Position numbers and translations under genes: made by a program
The notes under the pieces: generated by a model
The model's input: the letters and a program-made list of their open reading frames with translations, nothing else
Told to the model about the DNA's origin: nothing
Database searches by the model: none
Shown: in pieces, positions 51,542 through 60,687 of the stretch
Position numbering within the stretch: position 1 is the first letter of the stretch
How the letters are laid out: each line of letters opens with the position of its first letter
Assembly (NCBI RefSeq): GCF_001428605.1
Contig: NZ_LMID01000011.1
Span: forward strand, 186,001-250,000
DNA length: 64,000 nucleotides
Direction of reading: 5' to 3'
Source: Sphingomonas sp. Root720
GTDB lineage: Bacteria; Pseudomonadota; Alphaproteobacteria; Sphingomonadales; Sphingomonadaceae

Positions 51542-51970
51542 CTAGCCCTCACGCTCTTTCGCGAAGCGGTCTACGCCCCGCATCAACGCGGCTTCGCTCT
51601 TATAGCGCCGTCCGCTGCGATCGATCCAATAACCGTCGTCCGGCCCCGTATCGACATAGGTTACCTGCCGAAGAAAAGCCGTCAGGTCATCCTCCACGCC
51701 TGCTATCCGTTCAAGGATGGACGACATCCACGCGCCTGTTTGGCCAGCGACGTAGAAAAGCACGAGCACGAACGGCATCGCCACGACGGTAGTAAGCCAG
51801 GCGGACTGAAAGCCCAACGCTTCAAGCGCCTTGAGCACGGCCATGACGGGTATCATGTAGGCGATCAACCCGACCAAGATACCGAACGATACCGCTATGC
51901 CCCAGAGGAGACGCCTTACCCACCGCGTGCGCCGTTTCGATCGTTTCGATCGTTTCGCATGACGCGTCAT
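51542..51970 (-). CDS. Small two-helix membrane protein downstream of cobB
   Basis: 142 residues. A basic N-terminus with Lys-Arg-Ser repeats (RHAKRSKRSKRRTRWVRR) precedes two membrane helices (about 23-45 and 60-80). The cytoplasmic tail contains YVDTGPDDGYWIDRSGRRYK and ends in KEREG. Start overlaps the cobB stop by ATGA. Family not recognised. The basic repeat comes from a 9-base tandem repeat at 51933-51959. Confidence 0.72.
   Translation of the reverse strand: MTRHAKRSKRSKRRTRWVRRLLWGIAVSFGILVGLIAYMIPVMAVLKALEALGFQSAWLTTVVAMPFVLVLFYVAGQTGAWMSSILERIAGVEDDLTAFLRQVTYVDTGPDDGYWIDRSGRRYKSEAALMRGVDRFAKEREG
51933..51959. repeat. Three tandem copies of a 9-base unit inside a gene
   Basis: cgtttcgat repeated three times, the last copy imperfect (cgtttcgca). 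In the minus-strand gene it codes for repeated Lys-Arg-Ser. Copy changes would add or remove three residues without shifting the frame. Confidence 0.75.
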
Positions 51971-52671
51971 GCGGCCAACACCTCGTCCACCCAGGCCGGC
52001 ACCAGTTCGCTCGCCGGGCCCAGCCGCGTCTCGTGAAAGAAATAGCTGCCCGCCGACGGCTCCAGGTTGAGTTCGAGCGTCTCGATCCCGGCATGGCGTG
52101 CCTGCTGGACATAGCCGGCCGCCGGATAGACCGCGCCCGACGTGCCGATCGACACGAACAGGTCGGCGTCGCGCAGCGCCGCGTCGATCCGGTCCATTTC
52201 GTAGGGCATCTCGCCGAAGAACACGATGTCGGGGCGCAGCGTGTCGGCCGCGCCGCAGCCGCCGCACAGCGTCCCGTCGAGCATCGCCCCGCCAAAGCGC
52301 GCGCGGCGGCCGCAATGCTCGCAGAAGGCCGACATGAGTTCGCCATGCATGTGCAGCATCCGCTTCGCCCCGGCCCGTTCGTGCAGGTCGTCGACATTCT
52401 GGGTGACGATCAGCAGGCCGCCCGTCCATTCCCGGTCGAGCCGCGCGAGCGCGAGATGCCCGGCATTGGGCTCCACCCCGGACAAAGCGGCGCGCCGCTG
52501 GTCGTAGAAGTCGAGCACCAGCGCGCGGTTCCGCTCTAGCGCCTCGGGCGTGCAGATGTCCTCGACGGGATGACCTTCCCACAACCCGCCGGGACCACGA
52601 AAGGTATCGAGCCCGCTCTCGGCGGAAATGCCGGCGCCGGTCAGCACGACGATGTTGCGAATGCCGTTCAT
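51967..52671 (-). CDS. cobB: NAD-dependent protein deacylase (sirtuin, CobB type)
   Basis: 234-residue sirtuin. NAD-binding GAGISAESGLDTFRGPGGLW, TQNVDDLHERAG, catalytic His in MHGELMS, and a zinc site CEHC...CGGC. The GLDTFRG text is typical of the class III deacylases that remove acetyl or succinyl groups. Second-last gene of a four-gene coupled operon. Confidence 0.94.
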   Translation of the reverse strand: MNGIRNIVVLTGAGISAESGLDTFRGPGGLWEGHPVEDICTPEALERNRALVLDFYDQRRAALSGVEPNAGHLALARLDREWTGGLLIVTQNVDDLHERAGAKRMLHMHGELMSAFCEHCGRRARFGGAMLDGTLCGGCGAADTLRPDIVFFGEMPYEMDRIDAALRDADLFVSIGTSGAVYPAAGYVQQARHAGIETLELNLEPSAGSYFFHETRLGPASELVPAWVDEVLAA

Positions 52672-52673
52672 CC

Positions 52674-53228
52674 CTACTCCCCTGCCCCCGGGATCTGCGT
52701 GATGCCGTGCCGCGTCCGGCGGTCATAGTCTTCCTGGATCTCCTCGATCCGCTCCTGGGTACGCCTGGCGACGTCCTTGATCGAGCCGCAGCTCGCCTCG
52801 GCGGCCGCCGTCACGAAATCCCGGCGATGGTCGATCGCGATCCGGGCGTGCCCCGCCTCATGAATTTCCAGCCCCCGCATCGTCCGTTCCCAATAGTCCA
52901 GGGCTTCGGGCGTCACGCCCTCGGTCGTGGCGAGGCGCGGCAGGACGACGGTGATCGACAGGCTCGTCATCGGATCGGCGACCTCGCAGTCGTCGCCGCG
53001 CCGCGACTGGCGCCAGCCGGCCCGGATGTGCCAGGCGGTGCGCGCGACGCCGTCGCCGTCGTCCGTCTGCGGCGCCCGCGCGCGCATCGACTGGTAGATC
53101 TCGGCCGGCGTGCGCCCCTCCACGTCATAATATTGGAAGATCACGTTGGGCATGCCCGCGAAGGGCGAGGATGCGGGAACGTCGGCGCTGGTCGCCGCGG
53201 TGATGGCCAGCCCTAGCGACAGGATCAT
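52674..53228 (-). CDS. DUF922-type secreted zinc protease-like protein
   Basis: 184 residues with a short signal peptide. The HEXXH-like motif HEAGHARIAID and the preceding tryptophan-rich N-terminal half match DUF922. Zinc metalloprotease activity is inferred. ATGA overlap with the cupin gene upstream and 2 bases before cobB. Confidence 0.82.
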   Translation of the reverse strand: MILSLGLAITAATSADVPASSPFAGMPNVIFQYYDVEGRTPAEIYQSMRARAPQTDDGDGVARTAWHIRAGWRQSRRGDDCEVADPMTSLSITVVLPRLATTEGVTPEALDYWERTMRGLEIHEAGHARIAIDHRRDFVTAAAEASCGSIKDVARRTQERIEEIQEDYDRRTRHGITQIPGAGE

Positions 53229-53560
53229 TCGCCGCCCTTCGGCCCCCAGAAGACCACCCAGGCGGCGAAATCGTCGCTGAAATCCACGAACCGGTGGAGC
53301 GCGTGCGCCTCGACGAAGATCGTGTCCTGCGGCTGGAACGGCCGCCGCTCGCCATTCTTGACGAAGGTGCCGGTGCCCGAGGCGATGATGTAGAGTTCGT
53401 CCTGCTCGTGCGGCGCCTGCTCGTCGATGCCGCGCGGGGCATAGACGCCGACCCGCATCGATCCGTGGCGGATGGGATAGGTCAAGCGCCCCTCGTCGGG
53501 CCCCTCGGGCAACGCCGCCAGCGCGGATTCGAGCGAGAACATCCAGTCGGGCTGAGTCAT
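53225..53560 (-). CDS. Small cupin protein
   Basis: 111 residues forming one cupin barrel: PHEQDELYIIASGTGTF, then EAHALHRFVDFS with a metal-binding His set. Function not assignable from the sequence. ATG 53560 has ggagg 6 bases upstream. First gene of the cupin-DUF922-cobB-membrane protein operon, divergent from dapB. Confidence 0.87.
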   Translation of the reverse strand: MTQPDWMFSLESALAALPEGPDEGRLTYPIRHGSMRVGVYAPRGIDEQAPHEQDELYIIASGTGTFVKNGERRPFQPQDTIFVEAHALHRFVDFSDDFAAWVVFWGPKGGE

Positions 53561-53693
53561 CGGAACCTCCGCCCCCCTTGTCGCGCGATCGCGGGCGCCT
53601 GTTAAGCCGCTTTTCTTCGGCTCGCCCCGCCCGCCCCCTTGCGCAGGGCAGGACGCCCGGTCATGAAGCCCGCCGGACCATGAAGGGCAGGCG

Positions 53694-54452
53694 ATGACGG
53701 TGATCGGCATATTGGGGGCCAGGGGACGGATGGGCCAGGCGATCGCCCATGCGGCGGCCGAGATGGGCGCCAGTGTCTCCGGCGGGGTCGACCTGCAGGG
53801 CGCGGTGCACGGTCCCCATGCCGATGCCGCCGCGCTGGCGGCCGCGAGCGAGGTGCTGGTCGACTTCTCCGCCCCCGCCGCGCTCGCCGGCCATCTCGAA
53901 GCGGCGCTCGCCGCGCGGGTGCCGCTGGTCATCGGCACGACCGGCTTGCAGCCCGAGCATCACGCGTTGATCGACGAAGCCGCCGCAAAGGGGCTTCCCG
54001 TCCTCCAGTCGGCCAACACTTCGCTCGGGGTCAACCTGCTCCGCCACCTCGTCAAGGAAGCCGCCGCGCGGCTCGGCACCGACTGGGACATCGAGATCGT
54101 CGAGATGCACCACCGCCACAAGGTCGACGCCCCGTCGGGCACCGCGTTGCTGCTCGGCGCCTCGGCCGCCGAGGGACGCGGATCGACGCTGCAGGACCTC
54201 AGCCGCTTCGACCGGATCGGCCATGGCAACGACAAGCCCCGCGAGGAAGGCACGATCGGCTATGCGTCCCTGCGCGGCGGATCGGTCGCCGGCGATCACA
54301 TGGTGGTGTTCGCGGGCGACAGCGAGCGGATCGAGCTGGGCCACCGCGCCGAGAACCGCGCCATCTTCGCGCGCGGCGCCGTCAAGGCCTGCCTGTGGAT
54401 GAAGGGCAGGCCTGCCGGGCGCTATACGATGGCCGACGTCCTGGGCATATGA
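53694..54452 (+). CDS. dapB: 4-hydroxy-tetrahydrodipicolinate reductase
   Basis: 252-residue NAD(P)H-dependent enzyme of lysine and meso-diaminopimelate synthesis. GILGARGRMGQA nucleotide loop, GTTGLQPEH, and EMHHRHKVDAPSGTA with the catalytic His and Lys. Overlaps nth by ATGA. Confidence 0.96.
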   Translation: MTVIGILGARGRMGQAIAHAAAEMGASVSGGVDLQGAVHGPHADAAALAAASEVLVDFSAPAALAGHLEAALAARVPLVIGTTGLQPEHHALIDEAAAKGLPVLQSANTSLGVNLLRHLVKEAAARLGTDWDIEIVEMHHRHKVDAPSGTALLLGASAAEGRGSTLQDLSRFDRIGHGNDKPREEGTIGYASLRGGSVAGDHMVVFAGDSERIELGHRAENRAIFARGAVKACLWMKGRPAGRYTMADVLGI

Positions 54453-55114
54453 AGAAGGCGGACGTCTTCGAATTCTACCGCCGGCTCGCGGAGAACGACC
54501 CCGCGCCCCAGACCGAGCTCAACTATGTGAATCCCTATACGCTGCTGGTCGCGGTGGCGCTGTCGGCGCAGGCGACCGACGTGGGGGTGAACAAGGCGAC
54601 CGGCCCGCTGTTCGCGACGGTGACCACCCCCCAGCAGATGCTGGAGCTGGGCGAAGAAGGGCTCAAGCGGCACATCAAGACGATCGGCCTGTTCAACACC
54701 AAGGCGAAGAACGTCATCGCCGCCGCGCGCATCCTGGTCGACAAATATGACGGCGAGGTGCCGCGCAGCCGCGAGGCGCTGGAGGAACTGCCCGGGGTCG
54801 GCCGCAAGACCGCCAATGTGGTGATGAACACCGCCTTCGGCGCGGAGACGATCGCGGTCGACACCCATATCTTCCGCGTCTCCAACCGCACCGGCCTGGC
54901 GCCCGGCAAGAACGTCCTCCAGGTCGAGCTCAAGCTGGAGAAGGTAACGCCCAGGCCCTTCCTGCAAGGCGCGCATCACTGGCTGATCCTGCACGGCCGC
55001 TATGTCTGCAAGGCGCGCAAGCCCGAATGCTGGCGCTGCCTGGTACGCGACCTGTGTGCCTTCAAGCCCAAGACGCCCGCGCCGCCCGCTCCGCCCGGCG
55101 TCACGGCGACCTGA
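54449..55114 (+). CDS. nth: Endonuclease III
   Basis: 221-residue DNA glycosylase/AP lyase that repairs oxidised pyrimidines. Catalytic K120 (GVGRKTANVVM) and D138 (AVDTHIFRVS) are at the same numbers as in Escherichia coli Nth, and the 4Fe-4S ligands are C187, C194, C197 and C203. Start lies in the dapB stop. Confidence 0.97.
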   Translation: MKKADVFEFYRRLAENDPAPQTELNYVNPYTLLVAVALSAQATDVGVNKATGPLFATVTTPQQMLELGEEGLKRHIKTIGLFNTKAKNVIAAARILVDKYDGEVPRSREALEELPGVGRKTANVVMNTAFGAETIAVDTHIFRVSNRTGLAPGKNVLQVELKLEKVTPRPFLQGAHHWLILHGRYVCKARKPECWRCLVRDLCAFKPKTPAPPAPPGVTAT

Positions 55115-55182
55115 TCGCGCTTTTCGGCAACCTCGGCCCCCGTTTTGGAGTATATCGGGGTGACGGCGAGAGGAGATGTGCG

Positions 55183-55569
55183 ATGAGCAGGATGATCGCG
55201 GGTGCGGCGGCCTTGATGATGGCGACGCTCGGCATGACGGCGGATGCCAGGCCGCTCAAGCCCGAGCAGGAAGCGAAGATCAAGCCGGCCGGTCCGGCCG
55301 AGAACTGCATCCCGCTCCGCTCGATCCGCAACACCAGGGTCCGCGACGACCGGACGATCGATTTCTACATGAACGGCGGCAAGGTCTATCGGAACACCCT
55401 GCCCTATGCCTGCTCGAGCCTCGGCTTCGAGGAACGCTTCGGCTATGCGACCTCCCTGTCGGAGCTCTGCTCGGTCGACATCATCACCGTGCTCCGTTCG
55501 CCACCGGTGTCGCAGGGCCCCAGTTGCGGGCTCGGCAAGTTCCAGCCGATCACCGGCGCGCCGAAATAG
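55183..55569 (+). CDS. Exported small Cys-rich protein of unknown function
   Basis: 128 residues with a signal peptide (ending TADARP). Five cysteines, and a repeated style CIPLRSIRNTRVRDDRTIDF known from sphingomonad exported proteins of unknown role. ATG 55183 follows aggag by 7 bases. Confidence 0.78.
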   Translation: MSRMIAGAAALMMATLGMTADARPLKPEQEAKIKPAGPAENCIPLRSIRNTRVRDDRTIDFYMNGGKVYRNTLPYACSSLGFEERFGYATSLSELCSVDIITVLRSPPVSQGPSCGLGKFQPITGAPK

Positions 55570-55609
55570 GGCCCCTGCCCGGGACTTTCTTCCTGCGATG
55601 AGGGGGAAT

Positions 55610-55686
<77 letters not shown>

Positions 55687-55810
55687 GTTGCAGGGCGCTT
55701 AGCAAAGCGATCCGGGAACCGCCAGCGCAATTTCCGATCCGGGTCGATTGCGCAGCCGAAGCAGGTGATGGGCTGAAATCGGGCGACGGAAGCACGCCGC
55801 AACCGAGCGG

Positions 55811-58381
55811 TCAGGTCGAAGCGCTTCCCACGCCCTTCGCCCGCATGCGGTGGAAGGCCGCGATGATCTCCCCCCGGCCGTAGGGCTTGGAGATCACCTC
55901 CTCCTCGGCGAAGTCGGTCGCGAGTTGGGCCTGCTCGCCATAGCCGCTGGCGAACAGGAACGGGATCGCGCGGGCGCGCAGTTCTTCGGCGACCGACAGG
56001 CTCGAATCCGCGCCCAGGTTGATGTCGAGGACCGCGAACTCGATATGACCGGCGGCGATCGCGTCGCGCGCCTGCCGGACCGAGGAGGCCGTGACGACCC
56101 GCGTGGCGCCGAGCGACTTCAGCGCGTCCTCGACGTCGAGCGCGATCAGCATGCTGTCCTCGACCAGAAGCACCGAGCGCGGGAAGTCCTCGGGGATTTC
56201 GGCAGCCTCCGCGTCGGAACGGCCGGTCCCGCTGACCACGCCCGAGCCGACCGTGACGAACTTGCCCGGAATCGTGAACTCCGCCTCGAAGCCCGACAGC
56301 CGGTAGGTCGTCCGCGCCCGGCCACCCAGGTCATAAGGGATCGAGCGTTCGATGATCGTCGTGCCGAACCCCTTGCGCTCGGGCGCGCGGACGGGCGGCC
56401 CGCCGGTCTCGCGCCAGGTGATCAGCAGCGATCCGTCGACATCGATGCCCCAGCGCAGGTCGACATGGCCGCTGTCGCTGAGCGCACCATATTTGGCGCA
56501 GTTGGTGATCAGTTCGTGCAGCACCAGCGAGAGCGTGTTGAACGCTACCGGGTCGAGCGCGACCTGCGGCCCGGACAAGCGGACGCGATCGCCATCGTCG
56601 GCCAGATAGGCGTTGGCCTCGGCCCGGACGAGCGGCTCGATCTCGGCCGGTCCCCAGCGTTTCATCGTCAGCTGGTCATGCGCGCGCGCCAGCGACTGCA
56701 CGCGCCCCTCGAGCGTCTTGGCGAAGTCCTCGTAGGTCTCGGCGCTGCCCCGTGTCCGCGCGATGAGGCTGCGGACGAGGCTGAGCACGTTGCGGACCCG
56801 GTGGTTGAGCTCGGCGATCAGCAGGTCCTGCCGCTCGTGCGCCTTGGCCTGGTCGATCTCGCGCCCCTCGGCGAGCAGGAGAACCACCTCCAGGAGCGAC
56901 GTCCGGACCGCCTCGGCGACCCGCTGCTCGGCCGAGGTGAAGGGCTCGCTGACACCCTGGACGAGTTGACGCCAGGCCTCGAAGCTCTTGCGCGGCGACA
57001 GGCGGACGCCGTTGGCGTCCTCCTCCATCGCCTTTTGCGGATCACCGGCCCAGCGGACCGAGCGGACCTTCTCGCCGCGGAACAGGACCACATAGTCGCG
57101 CGGGCTGCGCGAGATCGGGATCGCCAGCATGCCCGCCGCGCGCTCGGCATAGGCCGCAGCCTCCGGATACAGCCGCGACAGATGGTCTGTGATCACGATC
57201 TGCGAGGCCGCACCGGTCCCCAGTTTATGGATGAGGTCCCGGAACTGCACCTCGTCCGGGGTCATTCCCGACAGCGAGATGCGCCCGTCGAGATAGACGC
57301 CGATGCCGTCGTTCGGAATCGCGGCGCTGATCGTTTCGCCGATCCATTCGGGGTTGTGAAGCAGTTCCCCATCCTGCGCGACGACCGCCATCAGCCGGTC
57401 GGTGATGGCGCGCGACCGCTGCTCATAGGCGGCGGTCTCCTCGCGCTCGCGCGATTCGAGCATCATCGAGAACATGCGTCCGAACAGCTCGGCGGCGGTG
57501 CGCTGCTCGAGCGAGGGGCGCAACGGGCTGTAATGGTGGCAGGCGACCAGGCCCCACAAGCGCCCCTCGCACACCACCGAGATCGACAGCGAGGCGCACA
57601 CGCCCATGTTCGACAGATATTCGATATGGACCGGCGACACCGAACGGAGGACCGACATCGAAAGGTCGATCGGCTGCCCATGCGGGTCGCGTTCGGGCAG
57701 GATGCGCGCGCCGGGATCCTGAAGGTCGGCGATCACGCGCAGCACGTTGCGAAGATAGAGGGCACGGGCCTGGCGGGGAATGTCGGTCGACGGATAGCGC
57801 AGGCCCAGGAAGGATTCGCGTTTGGACACCACCGACTCGGCGACGACCTGGCCCGCTCCGTCCTGGTCGAAACGGTAGAGCATCACCCGGTCGAACCCGG
57901 TGATCGCCCGGATTTGCCGCACCGCGTTCAGCTGGAAGGTCTGCATCGAGCCGGCCTGGCTCTGGCGCATCAGCATCGACCGGACGGTGATGCCGATATC
58001 CTCGTGGCCGACGGGCCCGCTCGGCTCGCCCTCGATGACGATCGTGGAGCGGCTGAAATGGATCGCGACGTCATATTCGGGCAGGTCCGGCTTCAACCGG
58101 ATCCGCAGCAGCCGCTCGACCGAATCCTCGCCCTGCAGATAGGCGAGGCGGTTGCGGATGTCGTGGACCGCATCCTCGGACAGTACCTTGTCGAGCGGCT
58201 GGCCAAGCGCCGCGTCCCATGCCACGCCGATATGATCGGCAAGGTTCTCCGACGCGCGGCCAACCAGCCAGTCGGTCGATACGGCGAGAAGAAACCCGAA
58301 GCTCTGGATGGCACCGAGGAGATGGATCGGTTCACGGTCACATATCGTGAGGTCCGGCTGATCGGAAGATAAGGTCGTCAA
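55811..58381 (-). CDS. bphP: Bacteriophytochrome with HWE kinase and receiver domain
   Basis: 856-residue red/far-red photoreceptor. The chromophore-attaching Cys is C14 (LTICDREPIHLLGAIQSFG). PAS, GAF (STDIP; SPVHIEYLSNMGV) and PHY regions are followed by a kinase of the HWE/HisKA_2 kind with H527 (ELNHRVRNVLSLV), then a C-terminal receiver domain with acidic ED pair and D786 (AVLDINLGAD). It starts 4 bases after the haem oxygenase gene, which supplies biliverdin. Output likely phosphotransfer to a response regulator elsewhere. Confidence 0.95.
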   Translation of the reverse strand: MTTLSSDQPDLTICDREPIHLLGAIQSFGFLLAVSTDWLVGRASENLADHIGVAWDAALGQPLDKVLSEDAVHDIRNRLAYLQGEDSVERLLRIRLKPDLPEYDVAIHFSRSTIVIEGEPSGPVGHEDIGITVRSMLMRQSQAGSMQTFQLNAVRQIRAITGFDRVMLYRFDQDGAGQVVAESVVSKRESFLGLRYPSTDIPRQARALYLRNVLRVIADLQDPGARILPERDPHGQPIDLSMSVLRSVSPVHIEYLSNMGVCASLSISVVCEGRLWGLVACHHYSPLRPSLEQRTAAELFGRMFSMMLESREREETAAYEQRSRAITDRLMAVVAQDGELLHNPEWIGETISAAIPNDGIGVYLDGRISLSGMTPDEVQFRDLIHKLGTGAASQIVITDHLSRLYPEAAAYAERAAGMLAIPISRSPRDYVVLFRGEKVRSVRWAGDPQKAMEEDANGVRLSPRKSFEAWRQLVQGVSEPFTSAEQRVAEAVRTSLLEVVLLLAEGREIDQAKAHERQDLLIAELNHRVRNVLSLVRSLIARTRGSAETYEDFAKTLEGRVQSLARAHDQLTMKRWGPAEIEPLVRAEANAYLADDGDRVRLSGPQVALDPVAFNTLSLVLHELITNCAKYGALSDSGHVDLRWGIDVDGSLLITWRETGGPPVRAPERKGFGTTIIERSIPYDLGGRARTTYRLSGFEAEFTIPGKFVTVGSGVVSGTGRSDAEAAEIPEDFPRSVLLVEDSMLIALDVEDALKSLGATRVVTASSVRQARDAIAAGHIEFAVLDINLGADSSLSVAEELRARAIPFLFASGYGEQAQLATDFAEEEVISKPYGRGEIIAAFHRMRAKGVGSAST

Positions 58382-58385
58382 TGTC

Positions 58386-58982
58386 TCAGCTTATGTTGGC
58401 GGGGACGCCGTCCACGGCCTGCCACGACCGCTCGAAAAGATCGAAGACGAACAGGGCATCCCCAATAATGTCCTCATCGTTAGCACAGGCACCGTCGCTC
58501 TTCTGTAGACGAGTGGACACAAGCCTCCAGCCGGCGGTGTCGCCGGATTCGTGAAGATAGGCGCTGGCACGGTCGGCGAGCGCCGGCGCCTTCGCCCGCA
58601 ACTGCCGCAGCAGGACGGCCGAGCCGAGCCGCGAGCCCTCGAGCACATAGCCATGGCCGATCGTCGCTTCCCCGGGCAGCCGCACGTCCGCCAGCGGGGG
58701 CGGGGCTTCCAGGCCGAGTTCGTCGAGATCGCGCAGCAGCGCGTCGGCCCGGGCCGTCGACCCTTGGTCGAGCAGGGGGCGGAGCGTCTCCCAGGCAACC
58801 GCCTGAGCGCGCAGGAACGCGGCATAGCCCTGCTCCGTGCCGAAATCGCAGGCGCCGAACAGCGCGTCGACCCGCTCATGCGCCCCGGCAGTCTCTCGCC
58901 TGAGCCTTTCCCTCAGCGAACCGTCATCTTTTCCTGTCAATACAGTACCCCACAACGATAAGAGCCCGATCATGGATCCCAT
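58386..58982 (-). CDS. bphO: Haem oxygenase (biliverdin supplier)
   Basis: 198-residue haem oxygenase-like protein. Proximal-His region ETAGAHERVDALFGACDFG and distal-helix text GHGYVLEGSRLGSAVL. It opens haem to biliverdin IX-alpha for the next gene, the bacteriophytochrome. Start ATG 58982; an ATG three codons later is equally possible. Confidence 0.9.
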   Translation of the reverse strand: MGSMIGLLSLWGTVLTGKDDGSLRERLRRETAGAHERVDALFGACDFGTEQGYAAFLRAQAVAWETLRPLLDQGSTARADALLRDLDELGLEAPPPLADVRLPGEATIGHGYVLEGSRLGSAVLLRQLRAKAPALADRASAYLHESGDTAGWRLVSTRLQKSDGACANDEDIIGDALFVFDLFERSWQAVDGVPANIS

Positions 58983-59069
58983 GGCACGAAACGAGCGGCG
59001 GCGCGTTAGGGTCCGTCAGAAATGTTACGGGGCCACAATCAGGACCGAATTTCGATAGTGGGCGGGGCA

Positions 59070-60632
59070 ATGTCGAGCGAAATTTTCGCACCAGGTGAGA
59101 ATTGCTGGAGGATCGAGCGGGCGTCGCGGACCGGTGTCATCATCGACGCCGCTGACTATTTCCGCGTGGCGCGCGACGCGATGCTCCAGGCGCGCGAGCA
59201 GATATTGCTGGTCGGCTGGGACGTCGATCCGCGCATCCTGCTCGATCCGGAGGACGGCGACGACGAAGCGCCCAACTGCCTGGCTCAGTTCATTCCATGG
59301 CTTGCCCATCGCCGCCCCGACCTGTGCATCAACCTGCTGATCTGGAACATGGGCTTCCTGAAGATGCTGACGCGGGGACTGTCGATCGTCACCCTCGCTC
59401 GCTGGCGGATGACCCGCAACGTGTCGATCCGCTTCGACAGCAGCCATCCGATCGGCGCGACCCATCATCAGAAGATCCTCGTGATCGACGACAGCGTCGC
59501 CCTGTGCGGCGGGATCGACATGACCGAGGACCGCTGGGACACGCCTGAGCATATCGACGCCGATCCGCGCCGCCGCCGCCCGAGCGGCCGGCCCTATATG
59601 CCGTGGCACGACACCGCGGCAATGATCGAAGGCCCTGCCGCGGCGGCGCTGGGCGACCTCGCCCGCGATCGCTGGCACCATGCGACGGGCCGCGTCCTGT
59701 CGACGCCGACGCCGCATGACGGCATATGGCCCGACTATGTCGAGCCGCTGTTCCGCGACCGGGAAATCGCGATCGCACGGACCCACCCCAAGAGCGAGGG
59801 TATCGTCGAGGTCCGCGAGATCGAGCAGCTCTATGTCGACATGATCGCGCGGGCGAAGCGCTTCATCTATGCGGACAACCAATATTTCGCGTCGCGCAAG
59901 GTGGCCGAGGCGATCGCCCGGCGGCTGACCGAACCCCATCCCCCCGAGATTGTCATCGTCAACCCGATCAGCGCCGATGGCTGGCTGCAGGAGGCGGCAA
60001 TGGGCAGCGCGCGGGCCGAGTTGTTCTTCGCGCTGGCCGAGATCGACGACCATGACCATTTCCAGATATATACGCCCGTCACCGCCGGGCGGCAGCCGAT
60101 CTATGTCCATTCGAAGCTGATGATCGTCGACGACCGCATCCTGCGCGTCGGATCGTCGAACATGAACAATCGGTCGATGGGCCTCGACAGCGAGTGCGAC
60201 ATCGCGATCGAGGGCGGCGACGCCGGCGGCGCGGACCGCGCGATCCGGCATCTGCGCGAGGTGTTGATGGCCGAACACCTCGGCACCACGCCCGAGGCCG
60301 TCCGCGATGCCTTCGACCGGACCGGGTCGCTGATCGGGACGGTCGAATGCCTGATAGGCCAAGGCAAGTCGCTGATCCCGTTCGAGCCCCACCAGTGGAG
60401 CGACGCGACCCTGGCCATCGGCGCCAGCGGGTTGCTCGATCCGGAATCGGTCGACGAACGTTTGGAGCCGCTGTCCAACCGCGGCCTGTTCCGCGGCTTC
60501 CTCCGCCGGAGCACCCGGCAGCTGTTCGACACGATTCGCGAGAAGCGTCGCGCGCGGCGGGCGCGCAACCGTGGCCGCTGGCGGCGCAAGTTCCGCAAGC
60601 TGTGGGACGCCACCCGCACGCTCAACGATTGA
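59070..60632 (+). CDS. Phospholipase D family protein
   Basis: 520 residues with two HKD motifs: H133-K135-D140 (THHQKILVIDD) and a second near residue 351 (VHSKLMIVDD followed by GSSNMNNRS). Substrate class is phospholipid or cardiolipin synthase-like. Ends in a very basic tail (IREKRRARRARNRGRWRRKF). No signal peptide. ATG 59070 is chosen; GTG 59058 is an alternative. Confidence 0.9.
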   Translation: MSSEIFAPGENCWRIERASRTGVIIDAADYFRVARDAMLQAREQILLVGWDVDPRILLDPEDGDDEAPNCLAQFIPWLAHRRPDLCINLLIWNMGFLKMLTRGLSIVTLARWRMTRNVSIRFDSSHPIGATHHQKILVIDDSVALCGGIDMTEDRWDTPEHIDADPRRRRPSGRPYMPWHDTAAMIEGPAAAALGDLARDRWHHATGRVLSTPTPHDGIWPDYVEPLFRDREIAIARTHPKSEGIVEVREIEQLYVDMIARAKRFIYADNQYFASRKVAEAIARRLTEPHPPEIVIVNPISADGWLQEAAMGSARAELFFALAEIDDHDHFQIYTPVTAGRQPIYVHSKLMIVDDRILRVGSSNMNNRSMGLDSECDIAIEGGDAGGADRAIRHLREVLMAEHLGTTPEAVRDAFDRTGSLIGTVECLIGQGKSLIPFEPHQWSDATLAIGASGLLDPESVDERLEPLSNRGLFRGFLRRSTRQLFDTIREKRRARRARNRGRWRRKFRKLWDATRTLND

Positions 60633-60687
60633 CGGTCGTCCCGAGCCTCGCCACTCTTCCGGCTTTCCCTGCTGCAAGGACGGATTG

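Noticed and set aside
55850-58372. 840-residue open frame opposite the bacteriophytochrome
   Set aside because: Composition shadow; BphP domains read clearly on the minus strand.
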